Source: Tenacibaculum sp. MAR_2009_124 (GTDB taxonomy: Bacteria > Bacteroidota > Bacteroidia > Flavobacteriales > Flavobacteriaceae). From it: 64,000 bases of DNA. Made by a program: the position numbers and the translations under genes. Positions 1 through 8,071 of this stretch are shown piece by piece. Within the stretch, counting starts at the first letter, position 1; every line of letters starts with the position of its first letter. The stretch lies in the NCBI RefSeq assembly GCF_900105455.1, contig NZ_FNSF01000001.1, positions 253,001-317,000 of the forward strand, given 5' to 3'. Below the pieces are notes generated by a model that made no database searches, was not told the origin of the DNA, and saw nothing but the letters and a program-made list of their open reading frames with translations.

Positions 1-49
1 TTATATGAGAGCTAATAAGACCCAAATAAACAAACCATATTATAATGAG

Positions 50-224
50 AGAGAGGATTAGAAAATAAGGCGTAGTCGCCTTAGTAAGGCTCAGGCTGTT
101 TTATCCATTGAAATGATTTGTTAGCACTGAAAATATTTCGATATATTTCCAGAGATAATAAAACATCTCAACATTTGATAAAGTTTCGAGTTTTATTGCT
201 TTAAGGATTGTCGTAATCCTCTCT
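50..224 (+). ncRNA. Retron msr-msd non-coding RNA
   Basis: An 11-base segment at 50-60 (AGAGAGGATTA) is perfectly complementary to 214-224 (TAATCCTCTCT). The pairing extends weakly outward (ATAAT at 42-46 with ATTAT at 231-235). This is the a1/a2 arrangement that closes retron RNAs, and it ends just before the reverse transcriptase start codon. Directly after a1 comes TTAG (58-61), so G61 is the best candidate for the branching guanosine. A 7-bp tetraloop hairpin follows (66-72 with 77-83), a typical msr element. The msd part is likely 97-165, with TGTTTTAT (97-104) pairing to ATAAAACA (158-165) and an inner TTCG-loop hairpin at 127-152. The exact msr/msd borders are inference. Confidence 0.8.
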
Positions 225-233
225 TTTTCTATT

Positions 234-1265
234 ATGAAAGTTGAATATAAAATATCCGATTGGGAAGACCTAATTAACGAGTCTTCATTAACAAAGAAAG
301 AAAAAGTTGAAAAGATGCTTTTTATTAAAAAAGCATATGATAACAATGTTCCTGTTATTTTAGATTTAGATCATCTCTCGCATTTATTTGGTTTAAAAAA
401 AGGAATTGTAGCCAGTATGATAAATAGCTCTCAGAGTTTTTATAGGGAGTTTAAAATACCTAAGAAAAGAGGAGGTTATAGAGATATAGTCACTCCCTAC
501 CAATCTTTATTAGAAGCACAACAATGGATTATTGAACATATTTTATCAAAATTTAAAGTTCATGATGCGGCTCATGCTTATGTCAAGAAAAGAAATGTAG
601 CTATGAATGCTATGAGACATATTGGTTGTGACGAGATGCTTAAAATCGACTTAAAGGATTTTTTTCCTTCTATAAAAATACCGAGAGTTAGAGAGTTGTT
701 TAATAGGGTAGGGTACAGTAAAGCGGTAGCAGGTTATTTAACAAAACTATGTTGCTTAAACGGTTCAATACCTCAAGGAGCGGCTACAAGTCCAATGATT
801 AGCAATATTATACTGAATAGTTTAGATAGAAGACTTTATGTTCTTTCTAAAAATATAGGTGTTAAATATAGTAGGTATGCAGATGACTTAGTTTTTTCAG
901 GAGAACATATACCACACGAATTTGCATTAAATGTTGTTAAGAATATAGAAGATTATGGATTTAATATTAACATAGTTAAGTCAAGACATTACAAAAGCCA
1001 ACAAAGGAAAATGATAACTGGTATTGTTGTGGGAGACGATAATATTCGTTTACCAAAAGTTAAGCGCAGAGAAATAAAAAAAGAAGTCCATTACTTGAAA
1101 AAGTTTGGGGTTTTGGATCAGGTAAAGCGATATAATGACATTTATTATATAGATAGAGTACTGGGAAGATTAAGTTTCTGGAAACAGATAGAACCTGATA
1201 ATATTTATGTGTTGAATTCAATCAAAGAAATAAAAAAAATGTATGAGGAATTTTTAAAAAGTTAA
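234..1265 (+). CDS. Retron-type reverse transcriptase
   Basis: A 343-aa RNA-directed DNA polymerase that would copy the msd part of the adjacent RNA into multicopy single-stranded DNA. Visible motifs are NAxxH (NAMRH, residues 125-129, the retron-specific motif), DLKDFFPSI (139-147, first catalytic Asp), IPQGAATSP (179-187), the YADD active site (215-218), and ITG (261-263) where most retrons have VTG. Length fits retron RTs, which lack maturase or integrase domains. The ATG at 234 overlaps the outer edge of the a2 repeat, so RNA and RT are one unit. The effector gene follows after 113 bp. RT family membership is very secure; the retron subtype is not assigned. Confidence 0.93.
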   Translation: MKVEYKISDWEDLINESSLTKKEKVEKMLFIKKAYDNNVPVILDLDHLSHLFGLKKGIVASMINSSQSFYREFKIPKKRGGYRDIVTPYQSLLEAQQWIIEHILSKFKVHDAAHAYVKKRNVAMNAMRHIGCDEMLKIDLKDFFPSIKIPRVRELFNRVGYSKAVAGYLTKLCCLNGSIPQGAATSPMISNIILNSLDRRLYVLSKNIGVKYSRYADDLVFSGEHIPHEFALNVVKNIEDYGFNINIVKSRHYKSQQRKMITGIVVGDDNIRLPKVKRREIKKEVHYLKKFGVLDQVKRYNDIYYIDRVLGRLSFWKQIEPDNIYVLNSIKEIKKMYEEFLKS

Positions 1266-1267
1266 AT

Positions 1268-1324
1268 TAAGAACCAAATTTATTATAAATGAAAAAAGAA
1301 TTAGAAATAAAAAATGATAGGTAG
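1268..1324 (+). pseudogene. Truncated duplicate of the small-gene start region
   Basis: The stretch GAACCAAATTTATTATAA followed by an ATG and MKKELEIKNDR-stop resembles the leader and start of the 60-aa gene at 2752 (AAACCAAACTACTATAAA followed by MNKELENLKQ). About 45 bp align with roughly three quarters identity by eye. The two copies flank the putative retron effector gene as an imperfect direct repeat. It may mark recombination that exchanged the effector, or it may be a decayed copy of the small gene. It is probably not translated into anything functional. Confidence 0.45.
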
Positions 1325-1378
1325 ATTTAAATTCTTAGTAGTAAACTTATTTGTTTAATAGAAATTAACCTTTTACCT

Positions 1379-2716
1379 GTGATACAAGAAAAAAGAGAAG
1401 CAAATGACTGGTCAGAACTCTTTTATATTTGGAGAGAGTCTCTTCATTATGATCAGAGAAATAAAATCAACGGAGTTTACATATATGTCATTGAAGGGAT
1501 TTTTGATAATCTAGTCATAAATTTTCACTTTGATTTTACTGTTTTTCGCAAACATTGGGATGAAGGATGGAATTATAAACTAGATTTCGGTCTAAATGGA
1601 ATCATATTTCAAAAATGTATTTTTAAAGAAGATGTTGTTATAGATAATACCAAGGAAGACGCATCGTTTATTAAAGGTTGTACTTTTGAAAAGGCAATTA
1701 TATCTAAGGGGACTTCAAACAATTTATTATTTAAAAATTGTATTCTAAACGAGGTGAATTTTGAAGATGGCGTTTTTGGAATTGAAGAAAAAGTTAATGA
1801 TAAAAAGGGGAAAGTTAGATTTCATGATTGTAGAATTCAAAAAGCAAATTTTAGAAATACTACTTTTCATGGTTTAGCTGATTTTTGGAAAACCACCTTC
1901 AACAATCGTATTATTTTTTATAAAACAGATTTCTTAAATATTACCGTTTTTTCAGCGGTTACGTTTAAAGATAATGTACTTTTTACGTATTCGTTGTTTA
2001 ATAGTAAAACAATTTTCAGAGGTACTAAACCTGAAAAAGGAATGGACTTATCCTTAGCCATAATTTCAGGAGAGCTGAACTTATTTGATTTAAACTTAAA
2101 ATATTTTAAGCATTCGGAACCTCTTACCGAGGAAGATTATGAACATGAAGTTTCTGAAGTTGGTAGTATACCTCTAAAAAACAAGCAGGAAACCTACAGG
2201 ATCCTGAAAAAGAAATATGAAGCGCAATCAGATAATATTCGAGCTTTAGATTTTAAGTATTTAGAACGGACAAGTCAATCAAGAGCCATAGCAAAGGAAA
2301 TATTTAGGGCAAAAAGGTATAAGAATGAACATTTCTTGGATTTTATTTATGCTAAATTAAAAGCATTTATAAATCAAATAATTCATGTTTTAAACTTGAG
2401 TTCAAACGGTTATGGGAAGTCTTATATTTTAGGGCTTGTATTTACTTTTACTTTGGGCATTCTTTTCTTTAGTTTATCGTTGTTATGTACATCAATATAT
2501 AAACTAAGTGATTTTACGCATCCTTTTTTTATCATAGAGAATAATGTATCTCATTTTTTAAATTTCTTAAACCCAGCACATAAGTTCAACTATTTAGGAA
2601 AAGAATTTGCTCATAAAACCTTTTATATAGGTTTTTATATATGGGATTTCGTTGGTAGGATATTTGTTGGTTATGGAATTTATCAAACCATACAAGCCTT
2701 TAGAAAATATAGATAA
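1379..2716 (+). CDS. Pentapeptide-repeat-like protein with C-terminal membrane domain, putative retron effector
   Basis: A 445-aa protein. Residues about 70-225 show the five-residue rhythm of pentapeptide_3-type beta-helices (runs such as ANFRNTTFHGLADFWKTTF). A linker with an ETYRILKKKYE motif near residue 270 is also seen in other pentapeptide proteins fused to membrane domains. The C-terminal quarter has a clear transmembrane helix (YILGLVFTFTLGILFFSLSL) and a second hydrophobic segment near the end (TFYIGFYIWDFVGRIFVGYG). It begins with GTG; no ATG exists near the N-terminus and the frame is closed upstream at 1328. It sits directly behind the retron RT, where effectors are encoded. A membrane-permeabilising effector is inference, by analogy with two-helix membrane effectors of other retrons. 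Confidence 0.75.
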   Translation: MIQEKREANDWSELFYIWRESLHYDQRNKINGVYIYVIEGIFDNLVINFHFDFTVFRKHWDEGWNYKLDFGLNGIIFQKCIFKEDVVIDNTKEDASFIKGCTFEKAIISKGTSNNLLFKNCILNEVNFEDGVFGIEEKVNDKKGKVRFHDCRIQKANFRNTTFHGLADFWKTTFNNRIIFYKTDFLNITVFSAVTFKDNVLFTYSLFNSKTIFRGTKPEKGMDLSLAIISGELNLFDLNLKYFKHSEPLTEEDYEHEVSEVGSIPLKNKQETYRILKKKYEAQSDNIRALDFKYLERTSQSRAIAKEIFRAKRYKNEHFLDFIYAKLKAFINQIIHVLNLSSNGYGKSYILGLVFTFTLGILFFSLSLLCTSIYKLSDFTHPFFIIENNVSHFLNFLNPAHKFNYLGKEFAHKTFYIGFYIWDFVGRIFVGYGIYQTIQAFRKYR

Positions 2717-2751
2717 TAGATAAACAAGAATTAAAACCAAACTACTATAAA

Positions 2752-2934
2752 ATGAATAAAGAACTAGAAAATTTAAAACAACAATTTTTGGACCTGTTTA
2801 TAGATACAAATGAGATTAGTAATGAAACTTTATTAGAAGGTTTAAGAGTTCCTTTGAAGGTGAAAAATATTAATGATTATGAAATGGGTAAGATGAAAAG
2901 AGACATTTGTAAACAATTAAGTATTATTAAATAA
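2752..2934 (+). CDS. Small hypothetical protein upstream of McrBC
   Basis: A 60-aa charged, probably helical protein (MNKELENLKQQFLDLFIDTN...), unrecognised. It has a plausible start, ends 19 bp before the McrB gene, and shares strand and spacing with it, so it is probably the first gene of the McrBC operon. Its start region is partly duplicated at 1268-1324. It could be an accessory or regulatory subunit of the restriction system, or the end of the retron cassette; the sequence does not decide. There are no cysteines or membrane segments apart from one Cys near the C-terminus. Confidence 0.6.
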   Translation: MNKELENLKQQFLDLFIDTNEISNETLLEGLRVPLKVKNINDYEMGKMKRDICKQLSIIK

Positions 2935-2953
2935 AGTAAATAATCCCTCAGAA

Positions 2954-4780
2954 ATGAAATTAAAAGAATTAACTGAAGATATAGATGTTTGGTATAATTG
3001 GGTGAATGCCTATAAAAAATACGTACCTCTATTTATTACAGAAGCAATAACCAAAATCAATTGGCAGGATTGGGAAAAAGACGTTTTTAATGAGTTTTTT
3101 GAAAAATCAGGAGATCAATGTGTGTCCTCTTTAAAACAAGGTTATTTTACTAACGAAGAGAAGAACAGAATAAAAGACAATTGGAATGAAATAGCTCCTT
3201 TTCTAAAAATTATTGCAAAAAATCAAGAAACTCCTCAGTGGGAGCAATATGAAGAGCTAAAAAAAATCATTAGAAAATTTACTAAAAATGATATGAGATC
3301 AGCAACAAATAGATTGATTGCTGGTTTACAACCTAAGTTACTTTGCACTATAGTAAAAGAAGAAAGTTTAAGGGAGTTGTATGATTATTTGCGAGAAACT
3401 GTGGAGGAAGAAGTACCACCCTACCGACACAACTGGTTTAGAGATAGTAATACAATAGCAAAACTTTTCCAGAAGAGTCGTACAGAAGAAGATTTTATGG
3501 ATTTAATATCTTATCCATGGCAAGTATATGAAAATTCAAGAAATTCTAATTTAAAAGCTGAAATGATAAACAAGGAAGAAGTAAAAAGATATATTGATTT
3601 ATTAAAATCAAAAAACCAAATTATTTTGCAGGGACCTCCTGGTACGGGAAAAACTAGATTGGCAAAACAAATAGCTGGAGAATTAACAAAAGGATCTACT
3701 GTAGAAGAGTTAGCTGGAGAACAAACTGAGATAATACAATTTCATCCAAGTTATACCTATGAAGATTTTGTACGAGGAATTACCATAAAAAATAATGGAG
3801 AGGGCTTAGAGTATGTAACGGAAAACAAAGTGTTAGCTAACATTGCTGACCGTGCCTTAAAGAATTATACCAATCACCATAAAGAAGTAAAAGCGTTTAA
3901 TAAAGAAACTTTATTAGAAAAACAGTTCAATTTATTTCTTGATACTATAGAGCAAGGAATTGAAGAAAGTAAAGGGTATTTAGAATTAACTGAAAATGTA
4001 GGTCTCATTAATTTAGATGAAGATGCTTTTAGGTATAAGGGAAAAGCGGAAGGTTGGTTAAAAAATGGAAATAGAATGTTGTTTAAAGATATTAAACAAG
4101 CATTTTTAGATGGAAATAAAGAGCGTCAAGATTTAAAAAATAATCCAAATTTATCAGGTTTGGCCAAACAACATGCAAGTTACTTTGTACGTGTTTTAAA
4201 TAAATTCCAACTTTTTATAGAGGAAAATAAAATCTCATTTGATGAAATAGTAATAGAAAATGAACCTCTTAAAAATTATGTGTTAATAATAGATGAAATA
4301 AATAGAGCTAACTTATCAAGTGTTTTAGGTGAACTCATTTATGCATTAGAGTATAGAGGAGAGTCAGTAGATAGCATGTATGCTTTGGAAGATGGCAATA
4401 AAGAAATTATTTTGCCACCTAACCTTTATATTATTGGTACTATGAATACTGCTGATAGAAGTGTTGGACAAATTGATTATGCAATCCGCAGACGTTTTGC
4501 TTTTGTTGAGGTGTTACCAGAGGATTTGACGGGGAAATTGGAAGGCTTGGAGTTTGCAACTGAATCATTTGAAAAAGTTCAAAAAATTTTTGATAACTAT
4601 ATTTCATCTGAGTTTAAAAAGGAAGATGTACAATTAGGACATAGTTATTTTATTCACGAAAGGAATGACGATTTTTCAATAAAAAAGAAATATGAAATCC
4701 AACCTATTTTACATGAATATATAAAAGATGGAATTTTAGAAGATAGAGGAAAGTTGTTAGAAGAAATAAAAGATTTATAA
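2954..4780 (+). CDS. mcrB: McrB-family AAA+ GTPase of a type IV restriction system
   Basis: The 608-aa motor and DNA-recognition subunit of a modification-dependent (type IV) restriction endonuclease. The N-terminal ~200 residues form a family-variable domain presumed to read modified DNA. The AAA+ module has Walker A GPPGTGKT (227-234), Walker B VLIIDEIN (443-450), the McrB-typical MNTADRS motif (497-503) and an arginine-finger-like RRRF (512-515). A long insertion (about 300-440) separates Walker A and B. The McrC gene starts immediately after its stop codon. The recognised modification cannot be told from sequence. In the family GTP hydrolysis drives translocation, and cleavage needs McrC. 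Confidence 0.93.
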   Translation: MKLKELTEDIDVWYNWVNAYKKYVPLFITEAITKINWQDWEKDVFNEFFEKSGDQCVSSLKQGYFTNEEKNRIKDNWNEIAPFLKIIAKNQETPQWEQYEELKKIIRKFTKNDMRSATNRLIAGLQPKLLCTIVKEESLRELYDYLRETVEEEVPPYRHNWFRDSNTIAKLFQKSRTEEDFMDLISYPWQVYENSRNSNLKAEMINKEEVKRYIDLLKSKNQIILQGPPGTGKTRLAKQIAGELTKGSTVEELAGEQTEIIQFHPSYTYEDFVRGITIKNNGEGLEYVTENKVLANIADRALKNYTNHHKEVKAFNKETLLEKQFNLFLDTIEQGIEESKGYLELTENVGLINLDEDAFRYKGKAEGWLKNGNRMLFKDIKQAFLDGNKERQDLKNNPNLSGLAKQHASYFVRVLNKFQLFIEENKISFDEIVIENEPLKNYVLIIDEINRANLSSVLGELIYALEYRGESVDSMYALEDGNKEIILPPNLYIIGTMNTADRSVGQIDYAIRRRFAFVEVLPEDLTGKLEGLEFATESFEKVQKIFDNYISSEFKKEDVQLGHSYFIHERNDDFSIKKKYEIQPILHEYIKDGILEDRGKLLEEIKDL

Positions 4781-6091
4781 ATGATAACTCTAACAGAGCA
4801 TACAGGTTCTTCAGTTAAGGAGCCTCTGAAATTTGAAGAAGTGGATAAAGAACATTTAAAAAACAATGACTTTGTCCGCTTTTTCGGAAAGAAAGAAGAT
4901 GGTCGTATTTGTTATCAGATTAGATACGATAAAGAGAAAATGGATTTTCAATTCAATTCTTCTTACATGGTGGGCTTGGATTGGGTAATTCCTAATAAGG
5001 TAAGTATCCAAGTTCTACCAAAATTAAACAATGAAGAGATTGAAGTTGATTTTCTCTCTATGTTGTTTGAAGCTTTAAAGGAAACGGAAAATTTAAAGCA
5101 TATAGAAGGTCTTTGTGAAATAGATTTTAAAGCTCCGAGGATATCAGTTCAACAACAACAAGATGTTTTAACTCCCTTTTTATTAATTCAGTTTTTAAGT
5201 GTACTACAAGTTATAGTAAAAAAAGGCTTAAGAAAATCGTATTACAAAGTATCAGAAAGCTTGAATGGAAGAGTCAAAGGTAAAATAGGTATTGCAAATA
5301 CAGTAAAAAAACACCATATAAAGAAGAAGTTACAATATACATATTGCACTTATGAGGAATTTGGGGTTAACACTTTAGAAAATAAAATTCTAAAAAAAGG
5401 ATTGTTTTTCTGCATGCAAATAATTAACGAGTATGCTTTTTTAAAAGATAGATATATTTACTTGCTTAATTATCTACAGGCTGCTTTTGAAAAAATATCG
5501 GACGATGTTTCTATAAAAGAAATAAAACATAGAAAAAAGAATCCTTTTTACAAAGAATATGATATAGCTTTAAAATTGGCTGAACAAATTCTAAAAAAGT
5601 ACGATTATAACATAACAAAAACTTCAGAAACGCTTCATGAGACGTTTCCATTTTGGTTAGATATGTCAAAGCTATTTGAACTATATGTATTTAAAAAATT
5701 GAAAGAAAGGTTTCCTTTAGAAGGAGAGGTAGTATATCATAAAAAATACCATCGTTTAGAGCCCGATTTTATTGTAAAGGAAAGTAATGGAGACTATGAG
5801 CTAGTAGTGGATGCTAAATACAAGCCAAGGTATGAAAAAGGTAATATTTTGCATAAAGATGCCGCTCAAGTGAGTGGATATACAAGACTTAAAAGTATTC
5901 GAAAAGAGCTTGGATGTTCTGGCAATGAGATATTAAAAGCCTTAATAATTTTTACAAGCAAAGATACCGACAATCAGAGTATTGAGAAGGAAGATATTTT
6001 GAACGTGGAAGATAAACGTTATAAAGAATTATATAAATATTCAATATCGTTACCAAAAATATTACAAACCGTTGTCGAAGTGGAGCGTTAG
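4781..6091 (+). CDS. mcrC: McrC-family nuclease subunit
   Basis: A 436-aa partner of McrB. The N-terminal half is the McrC-type domain that contacts the McrB hexamer. The C-terminal part carries a PD-(D/E)xK nuclease: PD at 328-329, then VVDAKYKPR with D344 and K346. The ATG directly abuts the McrB stop codon (TAA then ATG), which indicates translational coupling. Together with the retron upstream it forms a defence island. The length and intact catalytic residues suggest a working system. Confidence 0.92.
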   Translation: MITLTEHTGSSVKEPLKFEEVDKEHLKNNDFVRFFGKKEDGRICYQIRYDKEKMDFQFNSSYMVGLDWVIPNKVSIQVLPKLNNEEIEVDFLSMLFEALKETENLKHIEGLCEIDFKAPRISVQQQQDVLTPFLLIQFLSVLQVIVKKGLRKSYYKVSESLNGRVKGKIGIANTVKKHHIKKKLQYTYCTYEEFGVNTLENKILKKGLFFCMQIINEYAFLKDRYIYLLNYLQAAFEKISDDVSIKEIKHRKKNPFYKEYDIALKLAEQILKKYDYNITKTSETLHETFPFWLDMSKLFELYVFKKLKERFPLEGEVVYHKKYHRLEPDFIVKESNGDYELVVDAKYKPRYEKGNILHKDAAQVSGYTRLKSIRKELGCSGNEILKALIIFTSKDTDNQSIEKEDILNVEDKRYKELYKYSISLPKILQTVVEVER

Positions 6092-6213
6092 CTTCTGAAG
6101 CTTTCATAAACAGCAAAAAAACTTTGTAAAGAATAATGATTAGCAAAAACTCATTAATAAAATTTAGAACCCACAATTAAATATTGATCACTGATCATTG
6201 GCCACTGAAAAAC

Positions 6214-6337
6214 CTTCCCAGCCACGCTGGCATGGCTTCGGGGACTGCCGAGAGCTTCCCAGCCTCGCTGGCACGACTTCCGGGACTGCCGAGAGCTTCC
6301 CAGCCACACTGGCATAACTTTGGACAATGCACAGAAC
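6214..6337 (+). repeat. 41-bp GC-rich tandem repeat, about three copies
   Basis: CTTCCCAGCC occurs at 6214, 6255 and 6296, an exact 41-bp period; each unit continues with a GCTGGCA half that pairs back to CCAGCC (stem-loop CCAGCC..CGCTGG). Base composition is far more GC-rich than the surroundings. The third copy decays after about 20 bp. No protein function is credible for the short open frame across it. Confidence 0.85.
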
Positions 6338-6339
6338 TC

Positions 6340-7120
6340 CTGTTCTTTCCAAGGTGTTGGTTTTTAAGAGAAAGTACTCGTGTCAGACGAGCGTTAGCCC
6401 TTAGTTTAGCATTGTAACATATACGGAAATCGATGGACTATCTTGTCATAAACAAATCGTCACCCTAAACTTGATGCTGGGGTTCATCCATATAGAATTT
6501 TATTACTATGAGATGCTGAACTCAATCCAGTATGGCGTATATTTTTATGCCTTCACAGTCATTTCGACCAGAGGGAGAAATCTTTGGCTATTTCAAAGGT
6601 AATTCAGATTTCTCAGTCATTACCATTCCTTCGAAATGACTTTAGTTATTGACGCTGTAAGCACTCGTCCAAGACGAGCGCTAGCGATGAAATTGTATGG
6701 AATGAAATGGAGTTTAACTTAGTATCGAGAAGTTTTTGATAGTTTGTTTCAAGAATAGTTCTCGATACAATTTTAGTCTCACTAAGGTTCGACTAAAATC
6801 ACTCGAACTGACAGTTGAGGTTGAAAGATTATTTCCGTATATAATTCAGAATTATTTTTTATTTCTGTATTTCAAAACAATATTCATGAAGCCTTCTGTC
6901 TAAACCAAGAAATAGAGAACGAAGGAGCGGAATTGCGATGCGGAGTATCAAGCATGCAGCTTGGAGAGAGAACGATACGAAGTAATTTCCTAGGTTGTAC
7001 TTGATTTTTTGTTTCGTTTTGTATCAAGACAAAATGAAAAGAGTATTAAAAATATTTCTGTCTATAATCTAGATTTCTCAGTCATTACCATTCCTTCGAA
7101 ATGATCATACGACTAGTAAT
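6340..7120. repeat. Repeat-rich intergenic DNA
   Basis: No credible gene. It holds several sequence modules found again elsewhere in the window. There are REP-like palindromes at 6374-6399 and 6661-6688 (CTCGTCcAAGACGAG core). A roughly 95-bp module at 6720-6815 is made of two hairpins (TATCGAGAA..TTCTCGATA and TTTTAGTC..GACTAAAA) and recurs at 9440-9545 and partly at 10488-10568. A roughly 110-bp module at 6895-7010 (ACCAAGAAATAGAGAACGAA...) recurs at 8524-8640 and 9178-9240. A short TTTCTCAGTCATTACCATTC motif also recurs several times. Confidence 0.75.
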
Positions 7121-7123
7121 AAA

Positions 7124-7148
7124 ACAAAACACCGCTGAAAAGCGGTGT
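7124..7148 (-). terminator. Rho-independent terminator
   Basis: ACACCGCT..AGCGGTGT with a 4-base loop, followed on the minus strand by TTTTGTTTTATT. It lies about 125 bp beyond the stop codon of the minus-strand gene at 7271-8071. Confidence 0.7.
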
Positions 7149-7270
7149 ATGTCTTGAAAAACGGTTAAATAAATAATGTTTACTCACTATGTGAGTTGTA
7201 TGTTTCGATTTTTAAATCAAATATTTTGAATTGTTTCTTTTTAGATTTTATAATAAAATCAATACAATGA

Positions 7271-8071
7271 TTAATCAGTTTCAGTTTGATTGTCATTGTC
7301 AATATCCGTATCTGAATCCACTGGTGGGTTTTCAGAAACTTGAGTATTGTTACTATTAAAGCTTCTTAAAACCGCCGTATTGTATTGATCGGTTAAGGTA
7401 TTCCATTCATTGGCAACAGTATCAAAGAGCCCTATATTGGGAAGCCCGTCCACTTGAGCTATTGTAGCTCTGGCAATAAATAGATTCTTTAGCGTTTTAA
7501 ATTCGCTAACCGCTCTTTTTCGAATTTCTGCAACCAAGCCTTCTTGTTCAACAGACAAGTTTTGGGCACGTGCTACGTACTTTTCGTTAAAAGAGTTATT
7601 TAGGTTTTTTAAATGCGACACCCATTGGGTTAGTTCAAGCGAGGTTACTTCAGCAATCAAATCGGTTTCCAAATCATTAATAATAGCACTTAAAGTAGCT
7701 GTTTCCTCTTGATAACGTAAAAGTTGAACATCAGCACCATAACTAGCAATCTTATCAGAAATTAAAAAAGCTGCGTTTTTTAAATTTTCGTTGTAGTGAT
7801 TACTCGCCCATGCTGATACTGTAAGTTTGAGCCCGACAAAACTGGCATCACGTTGTGCGTCAAGTTCTGCAATTTGAGGGGTAAGCTCACTACCTTTACT
7901 TTGTTGCCAATTAGGAATAAAACTAGCCATAGTACTAGCTAAAGCCATTCTGTGATTTTCTAGTTGTAAATTGGTAGCTCTTTCTGGGGTTAAAATTTCG
8001 AGTACATTATTAAAGTATTGTACTACATCTCCTTTACGGTACTTCTCTAAATTAGGAGTGGTAATTTTCAT
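7271..8071 (-). CDS. DUF6261-like hypothetical protein
   Basis: A 266-aa soluble, mostly helical protein with no signal peptide. It starts MKITTPNLEKYRKGDVVQYF and ends with a very acidic Asp/Asn/Thr tail (DSDTDIDNDNQTETD). It resembles a family of ~240-aa Bacteroidetes proteins of unknown function (DUF6261, from memory and not certain). It stands alone between two repeat-rich stretches and has its own terminator. There is no evidence for a role. Confidence 0.75.
   Translation of the reverse strand: MKITTPNLEKYRKGDVVQYFNNVLEILTPERATNLQLENHRMALASTMASFIPNWQQSKGSELTPQIAELDAQRDASFVGLKLTVSAWASNHYNENLKNAAFLISDKIASYGADVQLLRYQEETATLSAIINDLETDLIAEVTSLELTQWVSHLKNLNNSFNEKYVARAQNLSVEQEGLVAEIRKRAVSEFKTLKNLFIARATIAQVDGLPNIGLFDTVANEWNTLTDQYNTAVLRSFNSNNTQVSENPPVDSDTDIDNDNQTETD

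Noticed and set aside
234..1265. Reverse transcriptase as a group II intron, DGR or Abi/DRT enzyme
   Set aside because: No maturase or endonuclease domain, no template/variable repeat pair, and NAxxH plus the a1/a2-bounded RNA point to a retron.
6184..6417. 77-aa open frame across the 41-bp tandem repeat
   Set aside because: Frame is open only because of the GC-rich repeat; no start context, low-complexity product.
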